In this document: positions 41,882 through 52,180 of the stretch, in pieces
Position numbering within the stretch: the stretch's first letter is position 1
Layout of the letters: each line of letters starts with the position of its first letter
Assembly (NCBI RefSeq): GCF_019145495.1
Contig: NZ_JAHSTU010000003.1
Span: 310,001-374,000 of the forward strand
Source: Pseudomonas azerbaijanoccidentalis
GTDB lineage: Bacteria; Pseudomonadota; Gammaproteobacteria; Pseudomonadales; Pseudomonadaceae
Length of the DNA stretch: 64,000 nt
Reading direction: 5' to 3'
Translations under genes and position numbers: made by a program
The notes under the pieces: generated by a model
Told to the model about the DNA's origin: nothing
Database searches by the model: none
What the model saw: the letters and a program-made list of their open reading frames with translations, nothing else

Positions 41882-42091
41882 TCACTCCGGCGTCATCATG
41901 ACGGCGAGCGTCATTTTGATGAACTCCTCGTTCCGGTCGATTGCTTCGAGGGCTCCGCGCACGTTGTCGGCTACGTCAGCGGCTCCGCGCTGCTCGACCC
42001 AGTTGGAAAGCTCCATGATGGCTGCTTCCAGGGCAAGCTGGTTTTCGTTGATTTTGAACAGTAGAGAAGGGAGTAGATCGGAATTGGGCAT
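41882..42091 (-). CDS. Unknown 69-aa protein, copy 2 of a paralogous pair
   Basis: Starts MPNSDLLPSLLFKINENQLA behind GGAGGA (7 bases). Differs from the 37550 copy at only a few residues (e.g. AADVADNV for SAEVAENV). No longer start is credible. Function unknown. Confidence 0.75.
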   Translation of the reverse strand: MPNSDLLPSLLFKINENQLALEAAIMELSNWVEQRGAADVADNVRGALEAIDRNEEFIKMTLAVMMTPE

Positions 42092-42396
42092 GTGCTTTTC
42101 CTCCGTGGATTGAGGAAAGCGTAGCAGTAGCTTAGAAAGTGACGAACGGTAGGCAGGACGCCTGAAAGGGAATGAATCTCGTACCAATTTTTGTACCAAT
42201 GACCGTGTAAATCAGGCGAAAACCGGGGATCCCAAAGTAAGGAAGTGCCCGGTTTTATTGGCCCTGAGTACTTTGTCTTACCCCTTTAGAATCGCGGTGT
42301 AATTCTGTTCCAGGGACATGAAACTACCTGTGGGATTTTACGCAAAGGGCAAGGGTACGGTGGCAGACACGACGCTGCAAGCGTGACGCATCAGCT

Positions 42397-42954
42397 TTAC
42401 TCGTCGCGACCTTCCATCATGGTGCGTTTGAGCATCACATAAACCGCTCCGGCACCGCCATGTTTCGCCTGGCAGGAGGTGAAGCCCAATACCTGCGGAT
42501 GCTGGCGCAGCCACGTGTTGACGTGGCTTTTGATCATCGGCCGCTTGCCGTCCAGCCGCACGGCTTTGCCGTGGGTGACGCGCACGCAGCGGATTTCGAA
42601 TTTGGTTGCTTCGGCGAGGAACGCCCAAAGGGTTTCCCGGGCCTTTTCCACGTTCATGCCATGCAGGTCTAGGCTGCCTTCGAACGGAATCTGGCCGATC
42701 TTGAGCTTGCGCATCTGGCTTTCCTGCACGCCGTCACGCGCCCACATCAGCTCGTCTTCAGGGCCGACGTCGATGACGAACTGATCGGACAGCCCGTCGA
42801 CGGTGGTGGCATCGGTGCGCACGGTAGCAGCCTGGCGCAGCTTGGCGATCTGCGCGCGGTCGGCTTTGGGTTTGCCGGTTTCGGCGCGGTCGTGCTTGAT
42901 CGGCTTGACGCCTTGGATCGCGCTTTTGAACAGGGAAAAATCGTCGTCTTGCAT
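42397..42954 (-). CDS. Smr/MutS-domain protein
   Basis: 185 aa. The Smr domain (about 90-180) has the signature SLDLHGMNVEKARETLW and VTHGKAVRLDG, followed by GGAGAVYVMLK. Smr domains are nucleases or nucleic-acid binders. A stand-alone SmrA-type gene of the core chromosome. The acidic and basic N-terminus (first 80 residues) is not conserved in kind. Confidence 0.85.
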   Translation of the reverse strand: MQDDDFSLFKSAIQGVKPIKHDRAETGKPKADRAQIAKLRQAATVRTDATTVDGLSDQFVIDVGPEDELMWARDGVQESQMRKLKIGQIPFEGSLDLHGMNVEKARETLWAFLAEATKFEIRCVRVTHGKAVRLDGKRPMIKSHVNTWLRQHPQVLGFTSCQAKHGGAGAVYVMLKRTMMEGRDE

Positions 42955-43030
42955 GTCAGCCTCCGCGAAGGGCGGCCAGTTTACCCAACTCGAAGCGAAT
43001 GGGCGCGCGACAAAGTGCGCCGCATTTGGC

Positions 43031-43351
43031 TCAGTCGTGTTTTTTCATCAGGTGTGGGGACATGTTCAGCTCCCGCGACTGGCGCGAACGGCGACGGCAG
43101 CGGCGCCACAGCCACACGCCGAGGTACAGCACGAACAGGCCAATGACCAGAATCACTGCCGCCCCGGCCTTGTTGGAGTTCATCTCGCCCAGAGCTGGGG
43201 CGTGGCCCAGCAGGGCGGCAACCCCGGCCATGGCGAGCAGCACGCCACTCATTGCCAGCAGCGCAGCGAACGCCGCACCAATTCTAAAACGCCAGTTGCT
43301 TTGGCCTTTGGGCCGCAAGCGGCGAGCGTCAAAACCATCGGATAACTTCAT
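43031..43351 (-). CDS. Small inner-membrane protein, two helices
   Basis: 106 aa, starting MKLSDGFDARRLRPKGQS behind GAGGAAGG. Membrane helices at about 29-50 and 66-85 (AAVILVIGLFVLYLGVWLW). A basic cytoplasmic tail. Function unknown. Oriented with Smr, 76 bases away. Confidence 0.7.
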   Translation of the reverse strand: MKLSDGFDARRLRPKGQSNWRFRIGAAFAALLAMSGVLLAMAGVAALLGHAPALGEMNSNKAGAAVILVIGLFVLYLGVWLWRRCRRRSRQSRELNMSPHLMKKHD

Positions 43352-43483
43352 TCCGACCTTCCTCAATGGGTATCGGCCCTTCGACCGGGAGTTGACCGGG
43401 ATGTTCCTGAGGCTAAGACAATTACGGCTAATGAGAGGCTTTTGCGGATGAGCGGCGGTGCATACCGCTCATATCAGTAGTGA

Positions 43484-44071
43484 TCAGACCAGATCGTTGG
43501 TCAGGGCAAGCGCGGCAAAGTTGTCCGCCATGATCGCCATTTCGGTCTGTTGAACATGTTCGGCGCTCAGGACACCGCCCTTGTACGGCAGATCGCGGGT
43601 GGCGCAGGCGTCTTCCACCAGGGTGCAGCGGAAACCCAGGTTTTTCGCGGCGCGCACCGTGGTGCTGACACTGGAATGACTCATGAAGCCACACACCACC
43701 AGGTCCAGGCCCAACCCTTCAAGACGCTTTTTCAGGTCCGTGCCATGGAACGCGCTCGGCAGCAGCTTATCGATAATGGCTTCGTCGTCCTGTGGTTCAA
43801 GGCCGGGGATGAACGCACCGCGTTCGCCTTGCGGGTCGAACAGCCCGCCGACAGTGCCCAGGTGGCGCACGTGTACGATCGGCCGGCCCGCTGCTCGGGC
43901 AGCAGCCAGCAATTTCTTGATGTTCGCAACCGCCGCATCCATGCCGCTCAGGGCCAGTGGACCGCTGAGGTATTCTTTCTGGGCATCGATGATGATCAGG
44001 GTCGCATGACTCAGTTTGGCTGCTGCATAACCGCGGCCGCTGAGTTGAAACATCGTTTGTGGAACGGACAT
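43484..44071 (-). CDS. Isochorismatase-like cysteine hydrolase with Ser at the Cys site
   Basis: 195 aa from ATG 44071. Fold motifs: LIIIDAQKEYLSGPL with the catalytic Asp, VHVRHLG, IPGLEP and VVCGFMSHSSVSTTVRAA. In most family members the last motif reads as THxCVxxT. Here Ser replaces the nucleophile Cys. It may be inactive as an amidase, or an isochorismatase-type hydrolase that does not need Cys. Substrate unknown. Confidence 0.75.
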   Translation of the reverse strand: MSVPQTMFQLSGRGYAAAKLSHATLIIIDAQKEYLSGPLALSGMDAAVANIKKLLAAARAAGRPIVHVRHLGTVGGLFDPQGERGAFIPGLEPQDDEAIIDKLLPSAFHGTDLKKRLEGLGLDLVVCGFMSHSSVSTTVRAAKNLGFRCTLVEDACATRDLPYKGGVLSAEHVQQTEMAIMADNFAALALTNDLV

Positions 44072-44310
44072 TCTGGGGCTCCTTCGAGTGGGGCTTTTGC
44101 GACATTGTCCTCTGGCTGAGCGCTTCTGTGAATCGCTACCATCGTAGGCACCGTCGTTACTGGCGTGCAGCGTTGTCAAGTGGTCTGTTTTGTTCAATGC
44201 CCGGCTGAAAAAAGAGATTAGTCCTACATTTGCTCCGGTGTTTTTCCTGCGTCGTCGTGGCGTCGTTTGGCTGGTAGAATCGCCAGTCGATTTTTCTGGA
44301 GTTTGCCGTC

Positions 44311-45219
44311 GTGATCACTTCCCGCCTTCGTACCCTGCGTGACCATATCCGTTGGGCCGTCAGCCGCTTCCATGGGGAGGATCTGTTTTTCGGCCATGGC
44401 ACCGACAACGCCTGGGACGAAGCCCGTCAACTGGTGTTGGGTGCGCTGCACTTGCCGTGGGAAATCGCCGATAGCTATCTCGACTGCAGTCTGGAAGAAG
44501 ACGAACTGGTCCGCTTGCAGTTGTTGCTCAAGCGCCGCATCGAAGAGCGCGTGCCCACCGCTTACCTGCTGGGTGAAGCCTGGTTCTGTGGTATGTCGTT
44601 CATCGTCGACAAGCGTGTGTTGATCCCGCGTTCGCCGATTGGCGAGCTGATCGAAAACCGCTTTACCCCGTGGCTGGGCACCGAGCCTGCGCGCATTCTC
44701 GACCTGTGCACCGGTTCCGGTTGCATCGGTATCGCCTGCGCCTACGAGTTCCAGAATGCCGAGGTGGTGCTGGCGGATCTGTCGTTCGAAGCGTTGGAAG
44801 TGGCCAACCAGAACATCGAGCGTCACGGCGTCGATGAGCGGGTTTACACGGTACAAGGCGATGGCTTTGATGGTTTGCCGGGCCAGCGTTTCGACCTGAT
44901 CGTGTCGAACCCGCCGTATGTGGATGCCGAAGACTTCGCCGACATGCCGGATGAATACCAGCACGAACCGGAACTGGGCCTGGCCTGCGGTGACGATGGC
45001 TTGAACCTGGTGCGACGCATGCTCGCCGAAGCCGCGGATCACCTGACCGAGAAGGGCTTGCTGATTGTCGAAGTGGGCAACAGCCAGGTTCACGTCGAGG
45101 CGTTGTACCCGGAAGTCGATTTTGCCTGGCTGGACTTTGAGCGGGGCGGGCATGGAGTGTTCATGCTGACGGCCGAACAGTGCCGCGATCATCAGGCCCT
45201 GTTCGCTTCTCGCGTTTAA
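44311..45219 (+). CDS. prmB: Ribosomal protein L3 glutamine N5-methyltransferase
   Basis: 302 aa from GTG 44311. SAM motif [18 protein letters not shown] and the catalytic NPPY ([12 protein letters not shown]). The upstream motif [12 protein letters not shown] is PrmB type. It methylates Gln150 of ribosomal protein L3 (E. coli numbering). Core-genome gene. Confidence 0.9.
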   Translation: MITSRLRTLRDHIRWAVSRFHGEDLFFGHGTDNAWDEARQLVLGALHLPWEIADSYLDCSLEEDELVRLQLLLKRRIEERVPTAYLLGEAWFCGMSFIVDKRVLIPRSPIGELIENRFTPWLGTEPARILDLCTGSGCIGIACAYEFQNAEVVLADLSFEALEVANQNIERHGVDERVYTVQGDGFDGLPGQRFDLIVSNPPYVDAEDFADMPDEYQHEPELGLACGDDGLNLVRRMLAEAADHLTEKGLLIVEVGNSQVHVEALYPEVDFAWLDFERGGHGVFMLTAEQCRDHQALFASRV

Positions 45220-45230
45220 CCTTAAAACGC

Positions 45231-45305
45231 AAAAGATCGCAGCATTCGGCAGCTCCTACATGGAACGCGTATCGCTGTAGGAGCTGCCGAAGGCTGCGAT
45301 CTTTT
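45231..45305. repeat. Palindromic intergenic repeat (GATCGCAGC family), copy 1
   Basis: Arms of 30 bases (45231-45260 and 45276-45305), near-perfect inverted copies with one mismatch, starting AAAAGATCGCAGC and TGTAGGAGCTGCC. It lies between convergent prmB and the next gene and can serve both as terminator. Copies also at 54649, 57823 and 61416. Confidence 0.85.
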
Positions 45306-45308
45306 GAT

Positions 45309-46100
45309 TTACCGGTGTGTCGCAATCCAGATCAACAACCCCGCCTGAAACACCGCAAACGCCACCAGACAAGTAATGGTGAAACGCAGCCCGGCGTCTT
45401 CGCGTTTGTACTTGCTGACCTTTTCTTCGTGTTTCTTGAGTTTCACTTCCTGCTCGGCGAGGTTCTGTTCGGCCTGCTGGAGCATCTGCGCCGCTTCGAG
45501 AATTTCCACGATCTGCAGTTTTTCCGTGTTCCAGTCTCCCAACAGGTCGCCGACCTGCACTTCTTCGACGCTGCCCTTCAAATGCTGGGCGTCGGCGTAA
45601 ACCACATCAAAACCGTGCACCCGCAAAAAGTGGTCGCGACGCAGACGTGTGTCTTCGTTGAGAGCGTCCTTGTTGTTCAGGTCGGTGCCATCGACGGTGT
45701 AGCCGGGCCAGCGCTTCTTCGCCCAAGTAATGCCCTGCGCGGCCAGGAAGCGGCCGATGCCGCGGTTCATCGGTTCAATCTGCAAGCCGCTGTCGGGGCC
45801 GAAATGCACGCGTTTTTCGACGTGATCGACCCAAACGTCCAGATGATTCTGTTCCTTGCGCACGCGCTGGCCGGGCAGGGTGATGCTCATGCGCATCAGG
45901 CTGCGCTGCTTGTCATTGCGTTCGGCATAGCCGAATTCAACAAAGCGCAGGGGGCGGCCACCGGTGCTGCGATCGGTCTGCAACGGCGCCAGACGGAGCA
46001 TCTTATGGTGCTCGACGTGGACGTCCGCCCAGGGCAGTTCGACCGCTGGCGGTGCCTCTTTTTCAGCGGTGGTGTCGGGTGAAGTCTGGGTATCAGTCAT
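45309..46100 (-). CDS. Conserved membrane-anchored coiled-coil protein
   Basis: 263 aa. N-terminal globular part (LPWADVHVEHHKMLRLAPL, MRMSITLPGQRV), then a coiled coil (about 190-225, MLQQAEQNLAEQEVKLKKHE) and one membrane helix near the C-terminus. Topology suggests a cytoplasmic domain tethered to the inner membrane. No family name recognised. Confidence 0.7.
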   Translation of the reverse strand: MTDTQTSPDTTAEKEAPPAVELPWADVHVEHHKMLRLAPLQTDRSTGGRPLRFVEFGYAERNDKQRSLMRMSITLPGQRVRKEQNHLDVWVDHVEKRVHFGPDSGLQIEPMNRGIGRFLAAQGITWAKKRWPGYTVDGTDLNNKDALNEDTRLRRDHFLRVHGFDVVYADAQHLKGSVEEVQVGDLLGDWNTEKLQIVEILEAAQMLQQAEQNLAEQEVKLKKHEEKVSKYKREDAGLRFTITCLVAFAVFQAGLLIWIATHR

Positions 46101-46199
46101 AACGGCGAGATCCTGTCCAAGCTCAACTTGTCACCAGTCATTGCGCTGGCGACAAAGGCTTATCGGCCGTTTTTTTCATCACTAGAGGGTAAATGGCGG

Positions 46200-47153
46200 T
46201 TAACTGGAGCGAAGTCCGTCAATAAATCCGAGGATTCGCGAACCCAATTCCGCCGCCAAGGGCAAGTTCGGGTCTTTATAAGAAGCCAATTGGCGTTTGA
46301 CGTCGTTGGGCACGATGCGCATGACATGGTTCATGCCTTCGATCAGCGCCAGGTCGGCGTCGGGTTTGGCAGCCTTGAGCAGGCGAGCGTCGTTGACGCC
46401 GACCTGAATGTCATTGCTGCCTTGAATGATCAGCGCCGGCATCTTCAGCTTTGCAAACGCCGCGGCCGGGTCCTGACGGAACAGGGATATCAGATACGGC
46501 TGCACGCTCGGACGGAAAATCACCTGAAGTTGCGGTGGCACGTTGTCATCGGTTTTCCCGGCCTTGAGGCTGTCGAGAAGCTCGTTACTTCGCAGCATCA
46601 GTGGCGGTGGCAGGCGATTAGCCAGTTGCTGGCGAATGACCTGATCAACCGGCCTGGCGCTGCCGGACATGGAAATCACTGCCGCCGCATCGACGCTCGG
46701 CGCCGCCAGGCTGGCGATCAAGGCGCCTTCGCTATGACCGAGCAGGATCAACTGGCCGAAACGCGGATCGGTCTTGAGCTTGCGGCCCCAGGCTTGGGCG
46801 TCCGAAACATAGGCATCCAGCGTCAGATTGCGCTCATCCGGCGTGGCCGCGAGGCTCGCCGCCACGCCTCGTTTGTCGTAGCGCACGCTGGCGATATTGT
46901 GTTTGGCCAGCACCCACGCCAACCGCTTAAGGCTATCGTTGCGCCCGCCATCGGGGTTGTTTCCGTCACGATCCGTAGGACCGGAGCCGGAAATGATCAG
47001 GACCACCGGCACCGGCGTGTCGGATTTTGGCAACAGCAGCGAGCCGAAAAGCTCTCCGGTGCCGGTGTCCAACGAGATCGGCCGTTGCAGGACGGTGGCC
47101 TGGGCGAAGCCTGTAAACAAGGTAAGGGTCAAGAGCAAAACTCGCAGCATCAT
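46200..47153 (-). CDS. Secreted alpha/beta hydrolase
   Basis: 317 aa. Signal peptide at the N-terminus (MMLRVLLLTLTLFTGFAQA). Nucleophile Ser in GHSEGA, oxyanion segment IISGSGPTDRDGN, acid Asp in QGSNDIQV and His in EGMNHVMR. Esterase-type catalytic triad in order. Start ATG 47153 chosen over 47198. Substrate unknown. Confidence 0.8.
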   Translation of the reverse strand: MMLRVLLLTLTLFTGFAQATVLQRPISLDTGTGELFGSLLLPKSDTPVPVVLIISGSGPTDRDGNNPDGGRNDSLKRLAWVLAKHNIASVRYDKRGVAASLAATPDERNLTLDAYVSDAQAWGRKLKTDPRFGQLILLGHSEGALIASLAAPSVDAAAVISMSGSARPVDQVIRQQLANRLPPPLMLRSNELLDSLKAGKTDDNVPPQLQVIFRPSVQPYLISLFRQDPAAAFAKLKMPALIIQGSNDIQVGVNDARLLKAAKPDADLALIEGMNHVMRIVPNDVKRQLASYKDPNLPLAAELGSRILGFIDGLRSS

Positions 47154-47282
47154 CACGCCATCATCATCAAGATGCCGGTTGGACTCGCAGACACCCATAA
47201 GGTTCGAGGATGAACTACTTGGGTAGCCTGCGTATACTGGCGCGCATTATGTATTTGGGTTCGATTTCACGGAGCGTCCTGC

Positions 47283-48374
47283 ATGTCCGGCAATACCTAC
47301 GGCAAGCTGTTCACTGTCACCACCGCGGGCGAAAGCCATGGCCCGGCGTTGGTCGCCATTGTCGATGGCTGCCCGCCGGGCCTGGAGATCTCCCTTGAAG
47401 ATCTGCAGCGCGACCTGGACCGCCGCAAACCCGGCACCAGCCGCCACACCACCCAGCGCCAGGAAGCCGACGAAGTCGAAATCCTCTCTGGCGTGTTCGA
47501 AGGCCGCACCACCGGTTGCGCCATCGGCCTGTTGATCCGTAACACCGACCAGAAGTCCAAGGACTACTCGGCGATCAAGGACCTGTTCCGCCCGGCCCAT
47601 GCCGACTACACCTACCACCACAAGTACGGCGAGCGCGATTACCGTGGCGGTGGCCGCAGTTCGGCGCGCGAAACCGCGATGCGCGTGGCGGCAGGAGCGA
47701 TTGCGAAAAAATACCTGGCCAGCCAGGGCATCGTGATTCGCGGCTACATGAGCCAGCTCGGCCCGATTGAAATCCCGTTCAAGACCTGGGATTCGGTCGA
47801 AGAGAACGCGTTCTTCAGCCCGGATCCGGACAAAGTGCCGGAGCTGGAAGCGTATATGGATCAGTTGCGTCGCGACCAGGATTCAGTCGGCGCGAAAATC
47901 ACCGTCGTCGCTGAAGGCGTGATGCCGGGCCTGGGCGAGCCGATTTTCGACCGCCTCGACGCCGAACTGGCCCATGCGCTGATGAGCATCAACGCGGTCA
48001 AGGGCGTGGAAATCGGCGCTGGTTTCGCCAGCGTCGCCCAGCGCGGCACCGAACATCGCGATGAAATGACCCCGGAAGGTTTCCTCAGCAACAACGCGGG
48101 CGGCATCCTCGGCGGTATTTCGTCCGGTCAGCCAATCGTTGCGCACCTGGCGTTGAAGCCGACATCGAGCATCACCACGCCGGGCCGGTCCATCGACATT
48201 CATGGTAACCCGGTGGACGTGATCACCAAGGGCCGTCACGACCCGTGCGTTGGCATTCGTGCCACGCCGATTGCCGAGGCGATGATGGCCATCGTGCTGA
48301 TGGACCACCTGCTGCGTCACCGCGGGCAGAACGCCGACGTGCGCGTGAGCACGCCGGTGCTGGGTCAGCTTTAA
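47283..48374 (+). CDS. aroC: Chorismate synthase
   Basis: 363 aa, starting [20 protein letters not shown], with the signature [26 protein letters not shown]. It makes chorismate from EPSP in the shikimate pathway using reduced FMN. Full length. Confidence 0.97.
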   Translation: MSGNTYGKLFTVTTAGESHGPALVAIVDGCPPGLEISLEDLQRDLDRRKPGTSRHTTQRQEADEVEILSGVFEGRTTGCAIGLLIRNTDQKSKDYSAIKDLFRPAHADYTYHHKYGERDYRGGGRSSARETAMRVAAGAIAKKYLASQGIVIRGYMSQLGPIEIPFKTWDSVEENAFFSPDPDKVPELEAYMDQLRRDQDSVGAKITVVAEGVMPGLGEPIFDRLDAELAHALMSINAVKGVEIGAGFASVAQRGTEHRDEMTPEGFLSNNAGGILGGISSGQPIVAHLALKPTSSITTPGRSIDIHGNPVDVITKGRHDPCVGIRATPIAEAMMAIVLMDHLLRHRGQNADVRVSTPVLGQL

Positions 48375-48402
48375 TGGCTGACCTCACGGCCGCTGCAATC
48401 TG

Positions 48403-49554
48403 ATGGTTGCAGCGGCGCTCCCGTACTGGCGGCTCTCCAGTTTCTATCTGTTCTATTTCGCCTTGCTCGGTTCGACAGCGCCGTTTCTGGCGCTGTACTT
48501 CGATCACCTGGGTTTCAGCGCCGCGCGCATCGGCGAACTGGTGGCGATCCCGATGTTGATGCGCTGCGTGGCACCGAACATCTGGGGCTGGCTCGGCGAC
48601 TACACCGGTCGGCGCCTGGCTATCGTGCGCTTTGGCGCCGTGTGCACTCTGCTGACCTTTTCGCTGATTTTCGTCAGCAAGACCTACGCATGGCTGGTGA
48701 TGGTCATGGCCTTGCACGCGTTCTTCTGGCACGCGGTGTTGCCGCAATTCGAAGTCATCACCCTGGCGCACTTGCAGGGCCAGACCTCGCGTTACAGTCA
48801 GATTCGCCTGTGGGGCTCGATCGGCTTCATCATTACCGTGGTTGCTTTGGGCCGGTTGTTCGAATGGCTGAGCCTGGATATTTATCCGGCGGCGCTGGTG
48901 CTGATCATGGCCGGCATCGTCCTCAGCAGCCTGTGGGTGCCGAACGCCCAGCCGGCGCCGGGCAACCGGGTGGCGGGCGAGGGGTTTCTCAAGCAACTGC
49001 GCAGCCCCGGCGTCCTGGCGTTTTACGGCTGCGTGGCGCTGATGCAGATGAGTCACGGCCCGTATTACACGTTCCTGACCCTGCACCTTGAGCGTCTGGG
49101 TTATAGCCGCGGTGTGATCGGCATGCTCTGGGCCGTTGGCGTGGTCGCGGAAGTGTTGATGTTTCTAGCCATGAGCAGGATCCTCGCGCGGTTTTCCCTG
49201 CGGCGGGTGCTGATGGCGAGTTTTCTGCTGGCCGCGCTGCGTTGGTTGTTGTTGGGTTCGTTGGCCGAATTCCTCTGGGTCTTGCTGTTTGCCCAGGTGT
49301 TGCACGCGGCAACGTTCGGCAGCTTTCACGCCGCTGCCATTTCCTTCGTGCAACGTAGCTTCGGTGCGCGCCAGCAAGGGCAGGGCCAGGCGCTGTATGC
49401 CGCGTTGGCCGGCACCGGCGGTGCATTGGGCGCGCTGTATTCCGGCTACAGCTGGAATGCCCTGGGCGCCGCATGGACCTTTAGTATTGCCAGTCTCGCA
49501 GCCGTCGCGGCTGCCGTTATCATTGCCACACGTATGCAAGAGGACAGGCCATGA
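48403..49554 (+). CDS. MFS transporter
   Basis: 383 aa with about 12 membrane helices. The N-terminus RLSSFYLFYFALLGSTAPFL and GDYTGRRLAIVRFG are typical of the MFS_1-like group (HcaT/nucleoside-type). Substrate unknown. Its stop overlaps the start of mtnB (ATGA), so it may be co-transcribed with the methionine salvage genes. Confidence 0.85.
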   Translation: MVAAALPYWRLSSFYLFYFALLGSTAPFLALYFDHLGFSAARIGELVAIPMLMRCVAPNIWGWLGDYTGRRLAIVRFGAVCTLLTFSLIFVSKTYAWLVMVMALHAFFWHAVLPQFEVITLAHLQGQTSRYSQIRLWGSIGFIITVVALGRLFEWLSLDIYPAALVLIMAGIVLSSLWVPNAQPAPGNRVAGEGFLKQLRSPGVLAFYGCVALMQMSHGPYYTFLTLHLERLGYSRGVIGMLWAVGVVAEVLMFLAMSRILARFSLRRVLMASFLLAALRWLLLGSLAEFLWVLLFAQVLHAATFGSFHAAAISFVQRSFGARQQGQGQALYAALAGTGGALGALYSGYSWNALGAAWTFSIASLAAVAAAVIIATRMQEDRP

Positions 49555-50171
49555 GCCTTACCCGTGAACACCTCGCCCAGGAAATCATCGACGCCGGGCG
49601 TTTTCTGTATGGCCGCGGCTGGTCGCCGGCCACCAGCAGCAACTATTCGACTCGCTTGTCGCCGACCGAAGCCCTGTTAACGGTATCGGGCAAGCACAAA
49701 GGCCAGTTGGGCCTGGACGATGTGCTGGCCACTGACCTTGCCGGCAACAGCCTGGAACCGGGCAAGAAGCCGTCCGCCGAAACCCTGCTGCACACCCAAC
49801 TCTATAGCTGGCGCCCGGAAATCGGTGCGGTGCTGCACACCCATTCGGTGAACGCCACGGTACTGTCGCGCCTGACGCCGCAGGACTTCATCGAGTTCGA
49901 AGACTACGAACTGCAAAAAGCCTTCAGCGGTGTGACAACCCACGAGTCGCGGGTGCGTGTGCCGATTTTCGACAACGACCAGGACATTGCGCGCCTGGCC
50001 GCCAAGGTGCAGCCTTGGCTCGAAGCCCATCCCGATTGCGTCGGTTACCTGATCCGTGGCCATGGCCTCTATACCTGGGGGGCGCGCATGAGCGATGCCC
50101 TGCGGCAGATCGAAGCCTTTGAATTTTTGTTCGAGTGCGAGTTGAAGACGCGCTCGCTCTCGCACCGTTAA
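49551..50171 (+). CDS. mtnB: Methylthioribulose-1-phosphate dehydratase
   Basis: 206 aa, aldolase class II fold: zinc ligands in LHTHSVNATVLSRL, His in GHGLYTWG, and the N-terminal RGWSPATSSNYSTRL. Methionine salvage step before enolase-phosphatase. Four-base overlap with the MFS gene. Confidence 0.92.
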   Translation: MSLTREHLAQEIIDAGRFLYGRGWSPATSSNYSTRLSPTEALLTVSGKHKGQLGLDDVLATDLAGNSLEPGKKPSAETLLHTQLYSWRPEIGAVLHTHSVNATVLSRLTPQDFIEFEDYELQKAFSGVTTHESRVRVPIFDNDQDIARLAAKVQPWLEAHPDCVGYLIRGHGLYTWGARMSDALRQIEAFEFLFECELKTRSLSHR

Positions 50172-50183
50172 GGAGTTGCCCTG

Positions 50184-50729
50184 ATGAGCAGCCTGTCCGT
50201 TTATCACGTCTCCAGCCCTGAGATTCCCAATAAGGTGCTGACCCATCTCGAAGACATTCAGTCGACCCTGGCCGAGCAAGGCGTGCGTTTCGACCGCTGG
50301 CAAGCCGCGGCCAAGATCCAGCCCGGCGCCAGCCAGGAAGAAGTGATCGCTGCCTATCAGGCGCAAATCGACCAACTGATGACTGAGCGCGGCTACATCA
50401 CTGTCGATGTGGTCAGCCTCAACAGCGATCACCCGCAAAAAGCCGAGCTGCGGGCGAAGTTTCTCGAAGAGCATCGCCATGGTGAGGACGAAGTGCGATT
50501 TTTCGTTGCCGGCCGTGGCCTGTTTACCCTGCACATCGACGATTACGTCTACGCGGTGCTGTGCGAGAAAAACGACCTGATTTCGGTGCCGGCCGGTACC
50601 AAACACTGGTTCGACATGGGCGAGCATCCGCATTTCGTCGCGATCCGCCTGTTCAACAACCCGGAAGGCTGGGTGGCGAACTTCACCGGTGAAAACATCG
50701 CCAGCCAATTCCCGCGTCTTGAGGACTGA
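50184..50729 (+). CDS. mtnD: Acireductone dioxygenase
   Basis: 181 aa cupin: metal site [14 protein letters not shown] (His-x-His, Glu) and the second His in [15 protein letters not shown]. Depending on metal (Fe or Ni) it gives the methionine precursor or an off-pathway product. Between mtnB and mtnC as expected. Confidence 0.93.
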   Translation: MSSLSVYHVSSPEIPNKVLTHLEDIQSTLAEQGVRFDRWQAAAKIQPGASQEEVIAAYQAQIDQLMTERGYITVDVVSLNSDHPQKAELRAKFLEEHRHGEDEVRFFVAGRGLFTLHIDDYVYAVLCEKNDLISVPAGTKHWFDMGEHPHFVAIRLFNNPEGWVANFTGENIASQFPRLED

Positions 50730-50733
50730 CTCG

Positions 50734-51417
50734 ATGCCGATCAAAGCGATTCTCACCGACATCGAAGGCACCACCAGCGCGGTGAGTTTTGTGTTCGACG
50801 TGTTGTTTCCCTACGCGGCCAAACATCTGCCGGACTTTGTACGTCAGCAGGCTGAGCGTGCCGACGTGGCCGAGCAACTGGAAGCCGTGCGGCGCGACAG
50901 CTCAGAGCCAAACGCCGATGTAGAGCGTGTCATCGAAATTCTCCTGGGCTGGATCGCCGAGGACCGCAAGGCCACGCCGTTGAAAGCCCTGCAAGGGATG
51001 GTCTGGGAACAGGGTTACCAGGCCGGGCAGTTGAAGGGCCACGTTTATCCGGATGCCGTTGAAGCGCTCAAGCAATGGCATGCGGCGGGTTATCAACTGT
51101 TCGTTTATTCCTCTGGCTCGATCCAGGCGCAGAAGTTGATCTTCGGCTGCTCGGAGGCGGGGGATTTGACGCCGTTGTTCAGCGGCTATTTCGACACCAC
51201 GTCCGGGCCCAAGCGTGAGGCGCAGTCCTACGCCAACATCACGCAAGCGATTAACGTCGAGGCTGGGCAGATTCTGTTTTTGTCGGACATCGTCGAAGAG
51301 CTGGACGCGGCGAGCGCGGCGGGAATGGCCACTTGCGGATTGGCCCGCGAGGGTGGCGAACTGGCGGGGCATGTCACGGTGGACAGTTTTGCGCGGATAG
51401 AGCCTTCAGCGTTCTAA
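50734..51417 (+). CDS. mtnC: Enolase-phosphatase E1
   Basis: 227 aa HAD phosphatase: [15 protein letters not shown] with nucleophile Asp, [13 protein letters not shown] and [16 protein letters not shown]. Makes acireductone from diketo-MTP-1-phosphate. Start ATG 50734 just after the mtnD stop. The earlier ATG at 50689 lies inside mtnD. Confidence 0.92.
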   Translation: MPIKAILTDIEGTTSAVSFVFDVLFPYAAKHLPDFVRQQAERADVAEQLEAVRRDSSEPNADVERVIEILLGWIAEDRKATPLKALQGMVWEQGYQAGQLKGHVYPDAVEALKQWHAAGYQLFVYSSGSIQAQKLIFGCSEAGDLTPLFSGYFDTTSGPKREAQSYANITQAINVEAGQILFLSDIVEELDAASAAGMATCGLAREGGELAGHVTVDSFARIEPSAF

Positions 51418-51429
51418 CCCACCACACCA

Positions 51430-51530
51430 AACACGTGAGAGCGAGCCCGCTCGCGATAGAGCTGTGTCGTTCAACGTTAATGTTGACTGACACGTCCTCT
51501 TAGCGAGCAGGCTCATTCCTACAGTGTTGG
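51430..51530. repeat. Degenerate REP-like palindrome after mtnC
   Basis: AGAGCGAGCCCGCTCGCGAT near 51431 and TAGCGAGCAGGCTCATTCCT near 51500 are diverged copies of the GAGCGAGCCTGCTCGCGA element seen intact at 55605-55699. Confidence 0.6.
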
Positions 51531-51535
51531 TATTT

Positions 51536-51814
51536 TTACAGCGAGTGATAAGTCGGCAGTGCAAAACGTTGCTGGCTCTGCAGCATCGAAATTTGCGGCA
51601 GTTCACTGGCTTGTTCCGCAAGGTCACGGCGAATCGCGCTGATGACCCACGACAGTTGATCGCCATTGTGCAACTGTTGGTAGGAAATCGAGCGTTTGAA
51701 CTCCCGGCCTTCGCCGCCGCGCAGAGTCAGCAGGATTCCACCGTCAGGGCGCGCCTGAGTGCTGACTTCGAAGTTGGAGAACAGGGACGAAAATTTTTCC
51801 TGAATCAGGCTCAT
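51536..51814 (-). CDS. DUF3509 protein
   Basis: 92 aa, starting MSLIQEKFSSLFSNFEVST, then GGILLTLRGGEGREFKRSI and LSWVISAIRRDLAEQAS. Standard DUF3509 pattern, a small Pseudomonas family of unknown role. Start at 51814 chosen over 51850. Confidence 0.85.
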   Translation of the reverse strand: MSLIQEKFSSLFSNFEVSTQARPDGGILLTLRGGEGREFKRSISYQQLHNGDQLSWVISAIRRDLAEQASELPQISMLQSQQRFALPTYHSL

Positions 51815-52180
51815 GTCTTTCAGCTCCGTGATGACTTGAATGGCAAGCATGCACAGAGGGTTGCAGCGTTTGTGCCAGCATCTGATCTCTAAAAAATTCC
51901 TTTAAAAACAGCAGGTTAACAACCTATCGGTTTTTTGCTTCCGTGCAAATTGCATGAATGGCCATCGTGCATCCTGCATTTTGCGGGTTTATCGGCTATT
52001 GAATGGAACCATTGCGCAGCCCGGCGCTCGCGCTGACGCCGTGCCGTTGTCACTCAAGAACGCAGATCGTCGCGGATACAAAACATTTCAAAAACCGCGT
52101 GTACAGCTCAAGAACCGTTGACGTATTTTCGGGCTTCAGTCACCGCCGCCCGACAATAAAAAGATCGAACGGGAGCAAGC
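51815..52180. other. 366-bp divergent intergenic interval
   Basis: Holds the promoters of the divergent DUF3509 and acyl-CoA synthetase genes. An AT-rich stretch lies at 51889-51935. I see no further gene or clear operator. Confidence 0.5.
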
